A DNA stretch of 8,555 bases from Dysgonamonadaceae bacterium (GTDB lineage Bacteria > Bacteroidota > Bacteroidia > Bacteroidales > Azobacteroidaceae). Positions within the stretch are counted from its first letter, which is position 1, and each line of letters opens with the position of its first letter. A program made the position numbers and the translations under genes. The DNA lies in NCBI GenBank assembly GCA_031255425.1, contig JAIRSN010000202.1, forward strand, positions 1-8,555, read 5' to 3'. Shown here in pieces: positions 1 through 7,784 of the stretch. The notes below the pieces were generated by a model, which was not told the origin of the DNA, ran no database searches, and was given only the letters and a program-made list of their open reading frames with translations.

Positions 1-6
1 CAGGGT

Positions 7-1692
7 TCAATACGCCTCTTTATGCACGGATTTCACCGCCCTTCCCGACGGGTCGATCATATTCTTGAACGCCTCGTCCCATTCGAGGGCGACCGCGCTG
101 CTGCATGCGACCGACGGAACCGACGGCACGGTTCGCGCGGCGGCGCCGGAGGGAAACAGCTCCTCAAACAGGGAACGGTAGTGGTATTCCTCCTTCGACA
201 TCGGCGGATGAATGGGAAAACGTTCTGCCGCCTTTGCAAACTGTTCGTCGCTCACCTGCGCCGAAGCGATTTCTTTCAGGGTGTCGATCCAGTTGTACCC
301 TACGCCGTCGGAAAACTGCTCTTTCTGGCGCCACGCCACGCTCTCGGGCAACAGGTCTTCAAAGGCTTTGCGGAGTATCCATTTCTCCATGCGCCCTTTC
401 GAGCCGCTCAGCTTATCTTCGGGATTCAGGCGCATGGCACCGTCCAAAAACTCCTTGTCCAGAAAGGGACCGCGGCCTTCCACGCCCCACGCCGCAAGCG
501 ACTTGTTCGCACGCAGGCAATCGTAGAGATGCAACTTGTCCAGCTTCCGGACGGTTTCCTCGTGCAATGCTTTGGCGCCGGGCGCTTTGTGGAAATACAG
601 GTAACCGCCGAATATCTCGTCGGCACCCTCGCCGGAAAGCACCATCTTGATTCCCATCGAACGAATCACGCGCGCCAGCAAATACATGGGCGTCGAGGCG
701 CGGATGGTCGTCACGTCGTAGGTTTCGATGTGGTAAATAACGTCCTGAATGGCATCCAAGCCCTCCTGAATCGTGAAATGCACTTCGTGATGCACGGAGC
801 CGATGTGTGCCGCCACTTTTTGCGCCGCTACCAGGTCGGGCGAACCTTTCAGCCCGATCGCAAAGGAATGGAGCTGCGGCCACCACGCCTGCTGTTCGCC
901 GCCGGATTCCACCCGGTTGGCAGCATATTTCTTGGCAATAGCCGAAACGATAGACGAATCCAGCCCGCCCGAAAGCAGAACGCCGTAAGGCACATCCGTC
1001 ATCAGTTGCCGTTTGACGGCAGCCTCCAGCGCCTCCCGCAGTTGGGATACCTGCGACTGGTTTGCCCGTACCTGTTCGTAGTCCATCCAATCCCGCCTGT
1101 ACCACTTCACGAGCTTGCTCTGGACGGTAAATTCTTCATTGTGCATCGAATACAAATAATATCCCGGAGGAAAAATCTCGATTTTGTCGCAATATCCTTC
1201 CAGGGATTTCAATTCGGAAGCCACATAGAACGTGCCGGACTTGTCCCATCCCATATATAAAGGAATGACTCCGACCGGGTCGCGGGCAATCAGGTAGGAA
1301 TCTTTGTCCTCGTCGTACAAGGCAAAGGCGAAAATGCCGTTCAGGTCTTCCAGGAAATCCACGCCCTTTTCATGGTAAAGCGAAAGGATCACTTCGCAAT
1401 CGGAGTGCGTCCTGAAATCGTACGCCGCCTGCCTGTCCCGAATCTCCCGGTGATTGTATATCTCGCCGTTGACCGCCAGCACCACATTCCCGGCGGAAGA
1501 ATACAGGGGTTGCTTCCCCGACTGCGGATCGACAATCGCCAACCGCTCGTGCGCCAGAATCGCCTTGCTGCCGCTGTAAATCCCCGACCAGTCGGGTCCC
1601 CTGTGCCGTATCTTTTTCGCCATCGCCAACACTTGCGGACGCAAGGTTTCTACCGGCTCTTTCAAATCAAACGCACCAATTATTCCACACAT
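7..1692 (-). CDS. asnB: Asparagine synthase B, glutamine-hydrolysing
   Basis: Makes asparagine in the cytosol from aspartate, ATP and glutamine. The 561-residue product closely resembles E. coli AsnB (about 554 residues) along its whole length. The N-terminal class II glutamine amidotransferase domain (about 2-200) begins MCGIIGAF, so Cys2 becomes the N-terminal nucleophile once Met1 is removed. It also shows RHRGPDWSG (29-37), AHERLAIVD (47-55), NGEIYNH (75-81) and SDCE (97-100). The synthetase domain has the ATP pyrophosphatase P-loop SGGLDSS (241-247) and SGEGADEIFGGY (353-364). The tail, ending DPSGRAVKSVHKEAY, is family-typical. The reading frame is open for another 131 codons upstream, inside gltD, but that stretch is unlike the family and would bury Cys2, so the start is at 1692. 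The gene begins 8 bases after the gltD stop and is probably the third gene of the operon. Three glycines at 406, 408 and 418 are unusual. Confidence 0.97.
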   Translation of the reverse strand: MCGIIGAFDLKEPVETLRPQVLAMAKKIRHRGPDWSGIYSGSKAILAHERLAIVDPQSGKQPLYSSAGNVVLAVNGEIYNHREIRDRQAAYDFRTHSDCEVILSLYHEKGVDFLEDLNGIFAFALYDEDKDSYLIARDPVGVIPLYMGWDKSGTFYVASELKSLEGYCDKIEIFPPGYYLYSMHNEEFTVQSKLVKWYRRDWMDYEQVRANQSQVSQLREALEAAVKRQLMTDVPYGVLLSGGLDSSIVSAIAKKYAANRVESGGEQQAWWPQLHSFAIGLKGSPDLVAAQKVAAHIGSVHHEVHFTIQEGLDAIQDVIYHIETYDVTTIRASTPMYLLARVIRSMGIKMVLSGEGADEIFGGYLYFHKAPGAKALHEETVRKLDKLHLYDCLRANKSLAAWGVEGRGPFLDKEFLDGAMRLNPEDKLSGSKGRMEKWILRKAFEDLLPESVAWRQKEQFSDGVGYNWIDTLKEIASAQVSDEQFAKAAERFPIHPPMSKEEYHYRSLFEELFPSGAAARTVPSVPSVACSSAVALEWDEAFKNMIDPSGRAVKSVHKEAY

Positions 1693-1700
1693 ATCTTTGT

Positions 1701-3119
1701 TTATTTTTTTAAGTAAATGGCTATTGCTTTCGCTGCTTTCCTTCCGGAATCGATTGCCCGGACCACGAGGCTTGCCCCGCTCGTGACGTCGCCGGCAACA
1801 AAGACGCCGCCGACCGACGACCGGTTGGGCGCGACCGCTTCTACATTTCCCCGGGCATCGTATTGAACGCCCAGGCAGTCCAGCAACCCTTCGTGAACCG
1901 GCTGCGTAAAGCCCATCGACAGCAGGACCAGGTCGGCGGGAATGATTTCCGGCGCCTTGATTTCTTTCATCGTGAACCTGCCTTCCGGCGATTGCGTCCA
2001 CTCCACTTCCTGCACCTCCACGCCGGTCACCTGCCCCTGTTCCCCGGTAAACCGCTTCGTTGCCAGCGACCACCGGCGTTCGCATCCTTCCTTGTGCGAG
2101 GTGGATGTTTTCAGGATATGGGGATAGTTAGGCCAGGGAGTTGCCGGGTTGTCGGTTTCCGGAGGCAGGGGCAAAATCTCTATCTGCGTCACTTTCGCCG
2201 CTTTCTGGCGGATGGAAGTGCCCACGCAGTCGGAACCGGTATCGCCGCCGCCGATCACCAGGACGTTTTTCCCTTTGGCGGAAATGCGTTCGGAAGCAGG
2301 AATCGTTTGCCCGCTTATCAACCGGTTTTGTTGCTTCAGAAAGTCCAACGCAAAATGGATTCCGTTCAATTCCCTGCCTTCCACCGGCAAGTCGCGGGGG
2401 ACGCCCGCCCCCGTCGCCAGGCAGACGGCATCGTATCCGGACAATAACGCACCGGCAGAAAGGTCTTTCCCCACTTCCGTACGGGTTTCGAACTGGATGC
2501 CTTCCGCTTTCAGCAGGGCTAAACGGCGCTCAATGATTCCTTTATTCAACTTGAAATCGGGAATGCCCAGGCGAAGCAGCCCGCCGATGTATTCGTCCTT
2601 TTCGTAGACCGTCACGGTGTGTCCGTCCCTGTTCAGCAAATCGGCGGCGGCTAACCCGGCAGGACCGGAACCGACCACCGCCACCCGTTTGCCGGTACGT
2701 TTCTCCGGCGGGGCGGGTTTCACATAGTTTTCCAGAAAGGCATGTTCCGCGATGGCGGCTTCGTTTTCGCGGACCGTCAGGGGTTGGTGTTCCAGGTTCA
2801 ACACGCAACTTTTTTCGCACAGGGCGGGGCAAACCCGTCCCGTAAACTCGGGGAAATTGTTCCGCTGCGTAATCAAATGGTAGGCTTCAAACCACCGCCC
2901 TTTGTAAAGTAAATCCTGCCAGTCGGGAATCATATTGCCCAACGGGCACGCCCAATGGCAGAACGGTACGCCACATTCCATGCACCGGCTTGCCTGCAAG
3001 ATGCGGTCCTCGGAGTTCAATGTTTGTTCCACTTCGCCGAAATCCGCCACCCGGTCGACGACCGGCCGGTAACCGGCTTCTTTCCTGTTTATCGTTAAAA
3101 ATGCTTTCGCGTTTCCCAT
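1701..3119 (-). CDS. gltD: Glutamate synthase small (beta) subunit
   Basis: This is the 472-residue flavoprotein subunit of glutamate synthase. It takes electrons from NAD(P)H onto FAD and passes them through iron-sulphur clusters to the FMN of GltB. The N-terminal ferredoxin-like region has two cysteine groups, C46/C49/C54/C58 (CMECGVPFCHWACP) and C97/C101/C105, which fit the two 4Fe-4S clusters of the family. An FAD-binding VVGSGPAGLAAADLL starts near 148. A second nucleotide fold, VIGGGDTGSDCVGTSIRQ (288-305), should bind NAD(P)H. VAGDVTSGASLVVRAIDSGR (441-460) is the C-terminal FAD contact. The block around 323-360 (NPATPWPNYPHI, then SHKEG and LATKRFTG) resembles, from memory, the Bacillus and eukaryotic GOGAT type rather than E. 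coli GltD, so the choice between NADH and NADPH is open. The start lies 11 bases after the gltB stop and is preceded by an A-rich leader. Length is normal for the family. Confidence 0.97.
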   Translation of the reverse strand: MGNAKAFLTINRKEAGYRPVVDRVADFGEVEQTLNSEDRILQASRCMECGVPFCHWACPLGNMIPDWQDLLYKGRWFEAYHLITQRNNFPEFTGRVCPALCEKSCVLNLEHQPLTVRENEAAIAEHAFLENYVKPAPPEKRTGKRVAVVGSGPAGLAAADLLNRDGHTVTVYEKDEYIGGLLRLGIPDFKLNKGIIERRLALLKAEGIQFETRTEVGKDLSAGALLSGYDAVCLATGAGVPRDLPVEGRELNGIHFALDFLKQQNRLISGQTIPASERISAKGKNVLVIGGGDTGSDCVGTSIRQKAAKVTQIEILPLPPETDNPATPWPNYPHILKTSTSHKEGCERRWSLATKRFTGEQGQVTGVEVQEVEWTQSPEGRFTMKEIKAPEIIPADLVLLSMGFTQPVHEGLLDCLGVQYDARGNVEAVAPNRSSVGGVFVAGDVTSGASLVVRAIDSGRKAAKAIAIYLKK

Positions 3120-3130
3120 CTTTTTTTGTT

Positions 3131-6100
3131 TTAATAATCCGATTCTACCATTTCAATTTTCCGCTTGATAGCTTCCATTTTCTCCTCGTGCAACACCTTT
3201 TTGTATTCAATGGGCGTCACCTGGATAAAATGTTTCAAGTATTCGTTCCAATTATCCAATATCCGTTTGGCAAGCGGGCTTTGGGTATGATGATAATGCC
3301 GGCTGATCAGTTGGTTCAACTCCCGCCGGTCCGGCGTGTCTTCCACCAGCGTCAGTTCGACCATCTCCATATTGCAGAAGTAATCGAAATCGCCTTTCAT
3401 ATCCAGCACATACGCCAGCCCGCCGCTCATGCCCGCCGCAAAGTTCTTGCCGGTAGCGCCCAGTACCACCGTCCGTCCGCCGGTCATGTATTCGCAGCAA
3501 TGGTCGCCCGCGCCTTCGACCACGGCAATGGCGCCGGAGTTCCGCACGCAAAACCGTTCGCCGACCCGCCCGTTGATGTAAACTTCCCCCGCCGTAGCAC
3601 CGTACAGCAGGGTGTTTCCGCCGATGATATTTTCCTCCGGCAGGAACGAACTCGTCTTCGGGGGAACCAGCGAAATCCGTCCGCCGGACAGTCCCTTGCC
3701 CAAATAATCGTTTGCCTCGCCTTCCAGGTGAAACGAAACGCCGGCAGCGAGGAAGGCGCCGAAACTTTGTCCCGCCGAACCTTTGAACCCGACGGTGATC
3801 GTGTTGTCCGGCAATCCGGTATTCCCGTACCGCCGGGCAATCTCGCCCGAAAGCATCGCGCCCACCGCCCGGTCGGTGTTCCCGATGGCGACTTCCATCT
3901 CCACGGGAAAGGACTTTTCGATGGCAGGCTTCGTTTTGCAGAGAATCTCCCGGTCCAACACGTTGCCGGTTTTGTGGTCCTGCTTTTTGGTGCAACGGAC
4001 ATCGTTGCCGTTATCTATAAATTGAATGACTTGGGAAAAATCCAGCTTGTCTGTCTTCCGGCGGGCGTCGTCCGGTTCTCCCGTCCGGGAATTGATTTGG
4101 ATCAAATCAGACCTGCCGACAATATCGCCCAGGCTTTTGTATCCCATCTGCGCCAGATGCTCGCGGACTTCTTCCGCCAGGAAGCGGAAATAGTTGACCA
4201 GGTATTCGTGTTTCCCTTTGAACCGGCTGCGCAACCTTTCGTCCTGCGTGGCAACTCCCACCGGGCAGGTATTCAGGTGGCACTTGCGCATCATCACACA
4301 ACCCAGCACAATCAGCGCGCTGGTGGCAAACCCGTACTCCTCGGCGCCCAGCAAGGCGGCAATCACGATGTCTTTCCCGGTCTTCAACTGCCCGTCGGCT
4401 TGCAGGCGGACGTATCCCCGCAGGTCGTTGAGAACCAGCGTCTGCTGCGTTTCCGACAAGCCCAGTTCCCAGCAGATGCCGGCGTGTTTGATGGAGCTTA
4501 CCGGGCTGGCGCCGGTGCCGCCGTCCGAACCGCTGATGACGATGGTATCGGCTTTCGCCTTGGCAACCCCCGCGGCAATCGTTCCGACGCCGCTTTCCGC
4601 CACCAATTTGACCGAGATGCGCGCCTGCGGATTGACGTTTTTCAGGTCGAAAATCAGTTGCGCCAAATCTTCAATGGAATAAATATCGTGATGCGGCGGC
4701 GGCGAAATCAGGGTGATTCCCGGAATGGAATGGCGTGTTTTCGCAATAATCTTGTCGACTTTGAATCCCGGCAACTGTCCGCCTTCGCCCGGTTTAGCGC
4801 CCTGTGCCACCTTGATTTGCAGTTCGTCGGCATTGACTAAATACTCGGCGGTGACGCCAAACCGCCCGGAGGCGATTTGCTTGATTGCCGAACGCCTGTT
4901 CAGCCCGTCTTCGCCCGTTTTGAAGCGGACGGAATCTTCGCCGCCTTCGCCGGTATTGCTTTTCCCGTTCAGCCGGTTCAGTGCGACGGCGATGGCTTCG
5001 TGCGCTTCCTTGCTGATCGACCCGAAGGACATGGCGCCGGTCACAAACCGCTTCGTAATTTCCTCTACGGGTTCGACTTCGGAGAGGTCGACCGGATTCT
5101 GCCGGTAGGTCATGAAATCGCGGATAAACACCGGTCGCGGCTTGTTGTCGACGATGCCGGTGTATTCCTTGAATTTCGCATAATCGCCCTGGCGAGTAGC
5201 TATTTGCAGCTTCGAAACGGTTTCCGGGTTCCAGGCATGGTATTCGCCTTCTTTCCGGAAAGAGTAGGTGCCGGCGTGTTCCAGCCGGTAAACGGACGAC
5301 AGTTTGAGCGACGTGTTTTCCGGTGTTTCGCAGGCGTTCCGGTGAACGGCGAGCGCGTCGCATGCCACATCGGACAGGTCGATGCCTTCGATGCGCGACT
5401 TCATCCCTTCGAAATACGTGTCGAGCAACTTTTGGCTGATGCCGACCGCTTCGAATATCTGGGCGCCGCGGTAGGAACGCAGGGTCGAGATGCCCATCTT
5501 GGAAAGGATTTTCAGCAGTCCTTTGTTGACGGACTTGATGTAATTCTTTTCGGCGGTAGGATAATCCAATTGGATTTCGTGCGTTTTGACTTTTTCGTCC
5601 AGCACGGCAAACACCATGTAGGGATTGACGGCAGTCGCCCCGAAGCCGAACAGCAAGGCAAAATGGTTGACCTCCCGCGCTTCCGCCGTTTCGACAACAA
5701 TCGCTATCTGCATCCGCTTGCGCCGGGCAATCAGGTGGTGGTGAACGGCTGAAACGGCTAACAGCGAAGGAATAGCGGCCTCCTGCCGGTTGACGTTCCG
5801 GTCGCTTAAGACGACATAGTGGCAGCCGTCGTCGACCGCTTTTTCCGCCTGCCGGCAAAGGGCGTCCAGGGCTTCGGAGAGGGAATACGCCGCCTGCTGC
5901 GCGCCTGTTACGGGGAAGAGCATGGGCAGCGTCAGCGACTTAAAGCCCTTGTAACCCAGATGGGTAAGGATGTCCAAGTCGATGTTGTTGATCACCGGGC
6001 TGTGCAGTTTCACCATCTTGCACAGTTCGGGCGAAGGAACCAGCAGGTTGGCATTCTGGCATCCTATATATAAGGAAAGCGACATGACCAGCTCCTCCCG

Positions 6101-7666
6101 TATCGGGTCGATGGGCGGATTGGTTACCTGCGCAAACAACTGCCGGAAATAGTTGAACAGCCGCTGCGGTTGCGCGGACATCACTGCCAGCGGCGTGTCG
6201 TTGCCCATCGAACCGATGGGTTCTTTGCCCTCGGTTGCCATCGGAACGATGATTTTCTCAATATCTTCCTTCGTATACCCGAACGTTTTGAGGTGGGTAA
6301 CCAAGTTTTCCACCTCGTATTTCACGGTTCTTCCGGAGGAAATTTTACCCAGCGAAATCCGGTTTTTTTCCAGCCAGTCGCGGTAGGGATAGGCATTCGC
6401 CAGGGTTTCTTTCAGTTCCTGATCGTAATAGACCTTGCCCTCCTGCGTATCGATCATCAGCATTTTACCGGGTTGCAGGCGGCCTTTCTCCTTGATTTCG
6501 ACCGGTTCGAAGGGCAGCACGCCGGCTTCGGAAGCCATCGCAAGGACATTGTCGCGGGTGATCAGGTAACGCGCGGGGCGCAACCCGTTGCGGTCCAGCA
6601 TACCGCCGGCATACCGCCCGTCGGTAAAGAGGAGGGTGGCGGGACCGTCACAAGGCTCCATAATAATGGAGTGGTATTCGTAGATCGCCTTCAATTCGTC
6701 GGAAATCGGGTTTTTGCTGTTCCAGCTTTCGGGAATCAGCATGGACAGGGCGTGGGGCAGGGAGAATCCCGCCATCACTAAGTATTCCAGCACATTATCC
6801 AGCGAGGCGCTGTCGGACATTCCCTGTTGCACGATGGGGAAAAGGTCGTCCCGCCGCCCCAGTTCGGGGACGCTCAGGATGCTTTCCCTGGCTTCCATCC
6901 AGTAGCGGTTGCCGCGGATGGTGTTGATTTCGCCGTTGTGTCCCAACAGGCGGAAAGGTTGCGCCAGGTCCCAGCTCGGGAAGGTGTTGGTGCTGAAGCG
7001 CGAATGGACCAGCGCCAGCCCGCTGGTGAAATAAGGGCTTGCCAGGTCGGGAAAATAGTTCCGCAACTGCGTGGAAGTCAACATTCCCTTGTAGATAATC
7101 CGCCGGGTGGAAAGGCTCACGAGGTAGAAACTCCGCTTGTCGTTCAGCGCCGACTGGCGGATTTTTTTCTCCACCTTTTTCCGGACGAGGTAGAGTTTCC
7201 GCTCCAGCACCTCCGGTTGATTTTCGCCGACCACGAACAACTGCCGGATCACCGGCTCGTGCGACCGGGAAATTTCGCCCAGAATATCGCTGTTGACCGG
7301 CACTTGCCGCGTCGCCAGCAGCTTCAGCCCCTCCTGTTCGATGCTGCTCTGCAAGACCTCCATGCAAAGGGCGATCTGGGCTTCGTCCCGGGGGAGGAAG
7401 ACCAGCCCGGTGCCGTACTTTCCTTTTTCCGGCACGGGAATACCCTGTAAAAGAATAAATTCGTGCGGTATTTGCACCAGAATACCCGCTCCGTCTCCGG
7501 TTTTATTGTCGGCGCTTTCGGCGCCCCGGTGCAGCATGTGTTCGAGGGCTTGCAACCCTTTTTCTACCAGGTCGTGCGATTTGTTGCCGTGAATGTCGAC
7601 CAGGAGTCCAACCCCGCATGAATCATGCTCATAATCAGGATGATATAAACCTTTCTTTTTGTTCAT
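3131..7666 (-). CDS. gltB: Glutamate synthase large (alpha) subunit
   Basis: This is the 1511-residue catalytic subunit of glutamate synthase. It hydrolyses glutamine, channels the ammonia internally and forms glutamate from 2-oxoglutarate. The N-terminal class II amidotransferase domain (about 17-430) has its nucleophile at Cys17 in HDSCGVG. The 16 residues before it are presumably a propeptide removed on maturation, as known for this family. HSRFSTNTFPSW (221-232) and LGHNGEINT (241-249) belong to the same active site. A central domain (about 480-770) links to the FMN-binding synthase barrel (about 840-1200), which carries GEGGEDSVRF (907-915), AKPGEGGQLPG (957-967), PPPHHDIYSIEDLAQL (989-1004) and SGSDGGTGASP (1045-1055). 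The 3Fe-4S cysteines are C1123, C1129 and C1134 (CVMMRKCHLNTC). A glycine-rich C-terminal beta-helix domain (about 1250-1490) follows. It is the first gene of the operon, with a good promoter candidate just upstream. Length and domain order are ordinary. Confidence 0.98.
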   Translation of the reverse strand: MNKKKGLYHPDYEHDSCGVGLLVDIHGNKSHDLVEKGLQALEHMLHRGAESADNKTGDGAGILVQIPHEFILLQGIPVPEKGKYGTGLVFLPRDEAQIALCMEVLQSSIEQEGLKLLATRQVPVNSDILGEISRSHEPVIRQLFVVGENQPEVLERKLYLVRKKVEKKIRQSALNDKRSFYLVSLSTRRIIYKGMLTSTQLRNYFPDLASPYFTSGLALVHSRFSTNTFPSWDLAQPFRLLGHNGEINTIRGNRYWMEARESILSVPELGRRDDLFPIVQQGMSDSASLDNVLEYLVMAGFSLPHALSMLIPESWNSKNPISDELKAIYEYHSIIMEPCDGPATLLFTDGRYAGGMLDRNGLRPARYLITRDNVLAMASEAGVLPFEPVEIKEKGRLQPGKMLMIDTQEGKVYYDQELKETLANAYPYRDWLEKNRISLGKISSGRTVKYEVENLVTHLKTFGYTKEDIEKIIVPMATEGKEPIGSMGNDTPLAVMSAQPQRLFNYFRQLFAQVTNPPIDPIREELVMSLSLYIGCQNANLLVPSPELCKMVKLHSPVINNIDLDILTHLGYKGFKSLTLPMLFPVTGAQQAAYSLSEALDALCRQAEKAVDDGCHYVVLSDRNVNRQEAAIPSLLAVSAVHHHLIARRKRMQIAIVVETAEAREVNHFALLFGFGATAVNPYMVFAVLDEKVKTHEIQLDYPTAEKNYIKSVNKGLLKILSKMGISTLRSYRGAQIFEAVGISQKLLDTYFEGMKSRIEGIDLSDVACDALAVHRNACETPENTSLKLSSVYRLEHAGTYSFRKEGEYHAWNPETVSKLQIATRQGDYAKFKEYTGIVDNKPRPVFIRDFMTYRQNPVDLSEVEPVEEITKRFVTGAMSFGSISKEAHEAIAVALNRLNGKSNTGEGGEDSVRFKTGEDGLNRRSAIKQIASGRFGVTAEYLVNADELQIKVAQGAKPGEGGQLPGFKVDKIIAKTRHSIPGITLISPPPHHDIYSIEDLAQLIFDLKNVNPQARISVKLVAESGVGTIAAGVAKAKADTIVISGSDGGTGASPVSSIKHAGICWELGLSETQQTLVLNDLRGYVRLQADGQLKTGKDIVIAALLGAEEYGFATSALIVLGCVMMRKCHLNTCPVGVATQDERLRSRFKGKHEYLVNYFRFLAEEVREHLAQMGYKSLGDIVGRSDLIQINSRTGEPDDARRKTDKLDFSQVIQFIDNGNDVRCTKKQDHKTGNVLDREILCKTKPAIEKSFPVEMEVAIGNTDRAVGAMLSGEIARRYGNTGLPDNTITVGFKGSAGQSFGAFLAAGVSFHLEGEANDYLGKGLSGGRISLVPPKTSSFLPEENIIGGNTLLYGATAGEVYINGRVGERFCVRNSGAIAVVEGAGDHCCEYMTGGRTVVLGATGKNFAAGMSGGLAYVLDMKGDFDYFCNMEMVELTLVEDTPDRRELNQLISRHYHHTQSPLAKRILDNWNEYLKHFIQVTPIEYKKVLHEEKMEAIKRKIEMVESDY

Positions 7667-7784
7667 TCTGCTATTTTGTTATTAAAGGAGCGCAAATATA
7701 ATCAAATTATTTTTAATCTGAAATTTTTCATTGCTTTTTGTTCCGATAAAATGCGCAAGGTATTCCGTTTCTCTTTTCTTTTTA
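7667..7784. other. AT-rich intergenic gap between the 225-residue gene and gltB
   Basis: These 118 bases hold the candidate gltB promoter and no convincing gene. I see no hairpin followed by a T-run on the minus strand after the upstream gene's stop, so no intrinsic terminator can be called and read-through into gltB is possible. The stretch is much more AT-rich than the genes on either side. Confidence 0.7.
7693..7723 (-). promoter_or_regulatory. Likely Bacteroides-type promoter of gltB-gltD-asnB
   Basis: Read on the minus strand, TATATTTG (7700-7693) matches the Bacteroidetes -7 consensus TAnnTTTG exactly. Nineteen bases further upstream is TTTC (7723-7720), one base off the TTTG of the -33 element, and the spacing is right. 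Transcription would start near 7688, giving a leader of only about 20 bases before the gltB start codon. Such a short leader leaves no room for a riboswitch or attenuator, so control is more likely through promoter-binding proteins. No operator for a known regulator was recognised. Confidence 0.62.

Noticed and set aside
22..1260. Open frame of 412 codons on the plus strand
   Set aside because: It is entirely antisense to asnB, whose protein matches a known enzyme along its full length. It has no motif or credible leader of its own.
2990..4840. Open frame of 616 codons on the plus strand
   Set aside because: It lies almost wholly antisense to gltB. Its translation is rich in His, Arg, Phe and Gln with no recognisable motif, which is typical of the reverse strand of a GC-rich gene. 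It also crosses the gltB-gltD junction.
4877..5752. Open frame of 291 codons on the plus strand, and similar ones at 6827-7450 and 7731-8399
   Set aside because: These are shadows of gltB and of the 225-residue gene, and their composition is that of antisense translation.
4794..5858. Open frame of 354 codons on the minus strand in another gltB frame
   Set aside because: It is a highly Arg-rich frame-shifted reading of gltB. The gltB frame itself is intact and matches its family throughout.
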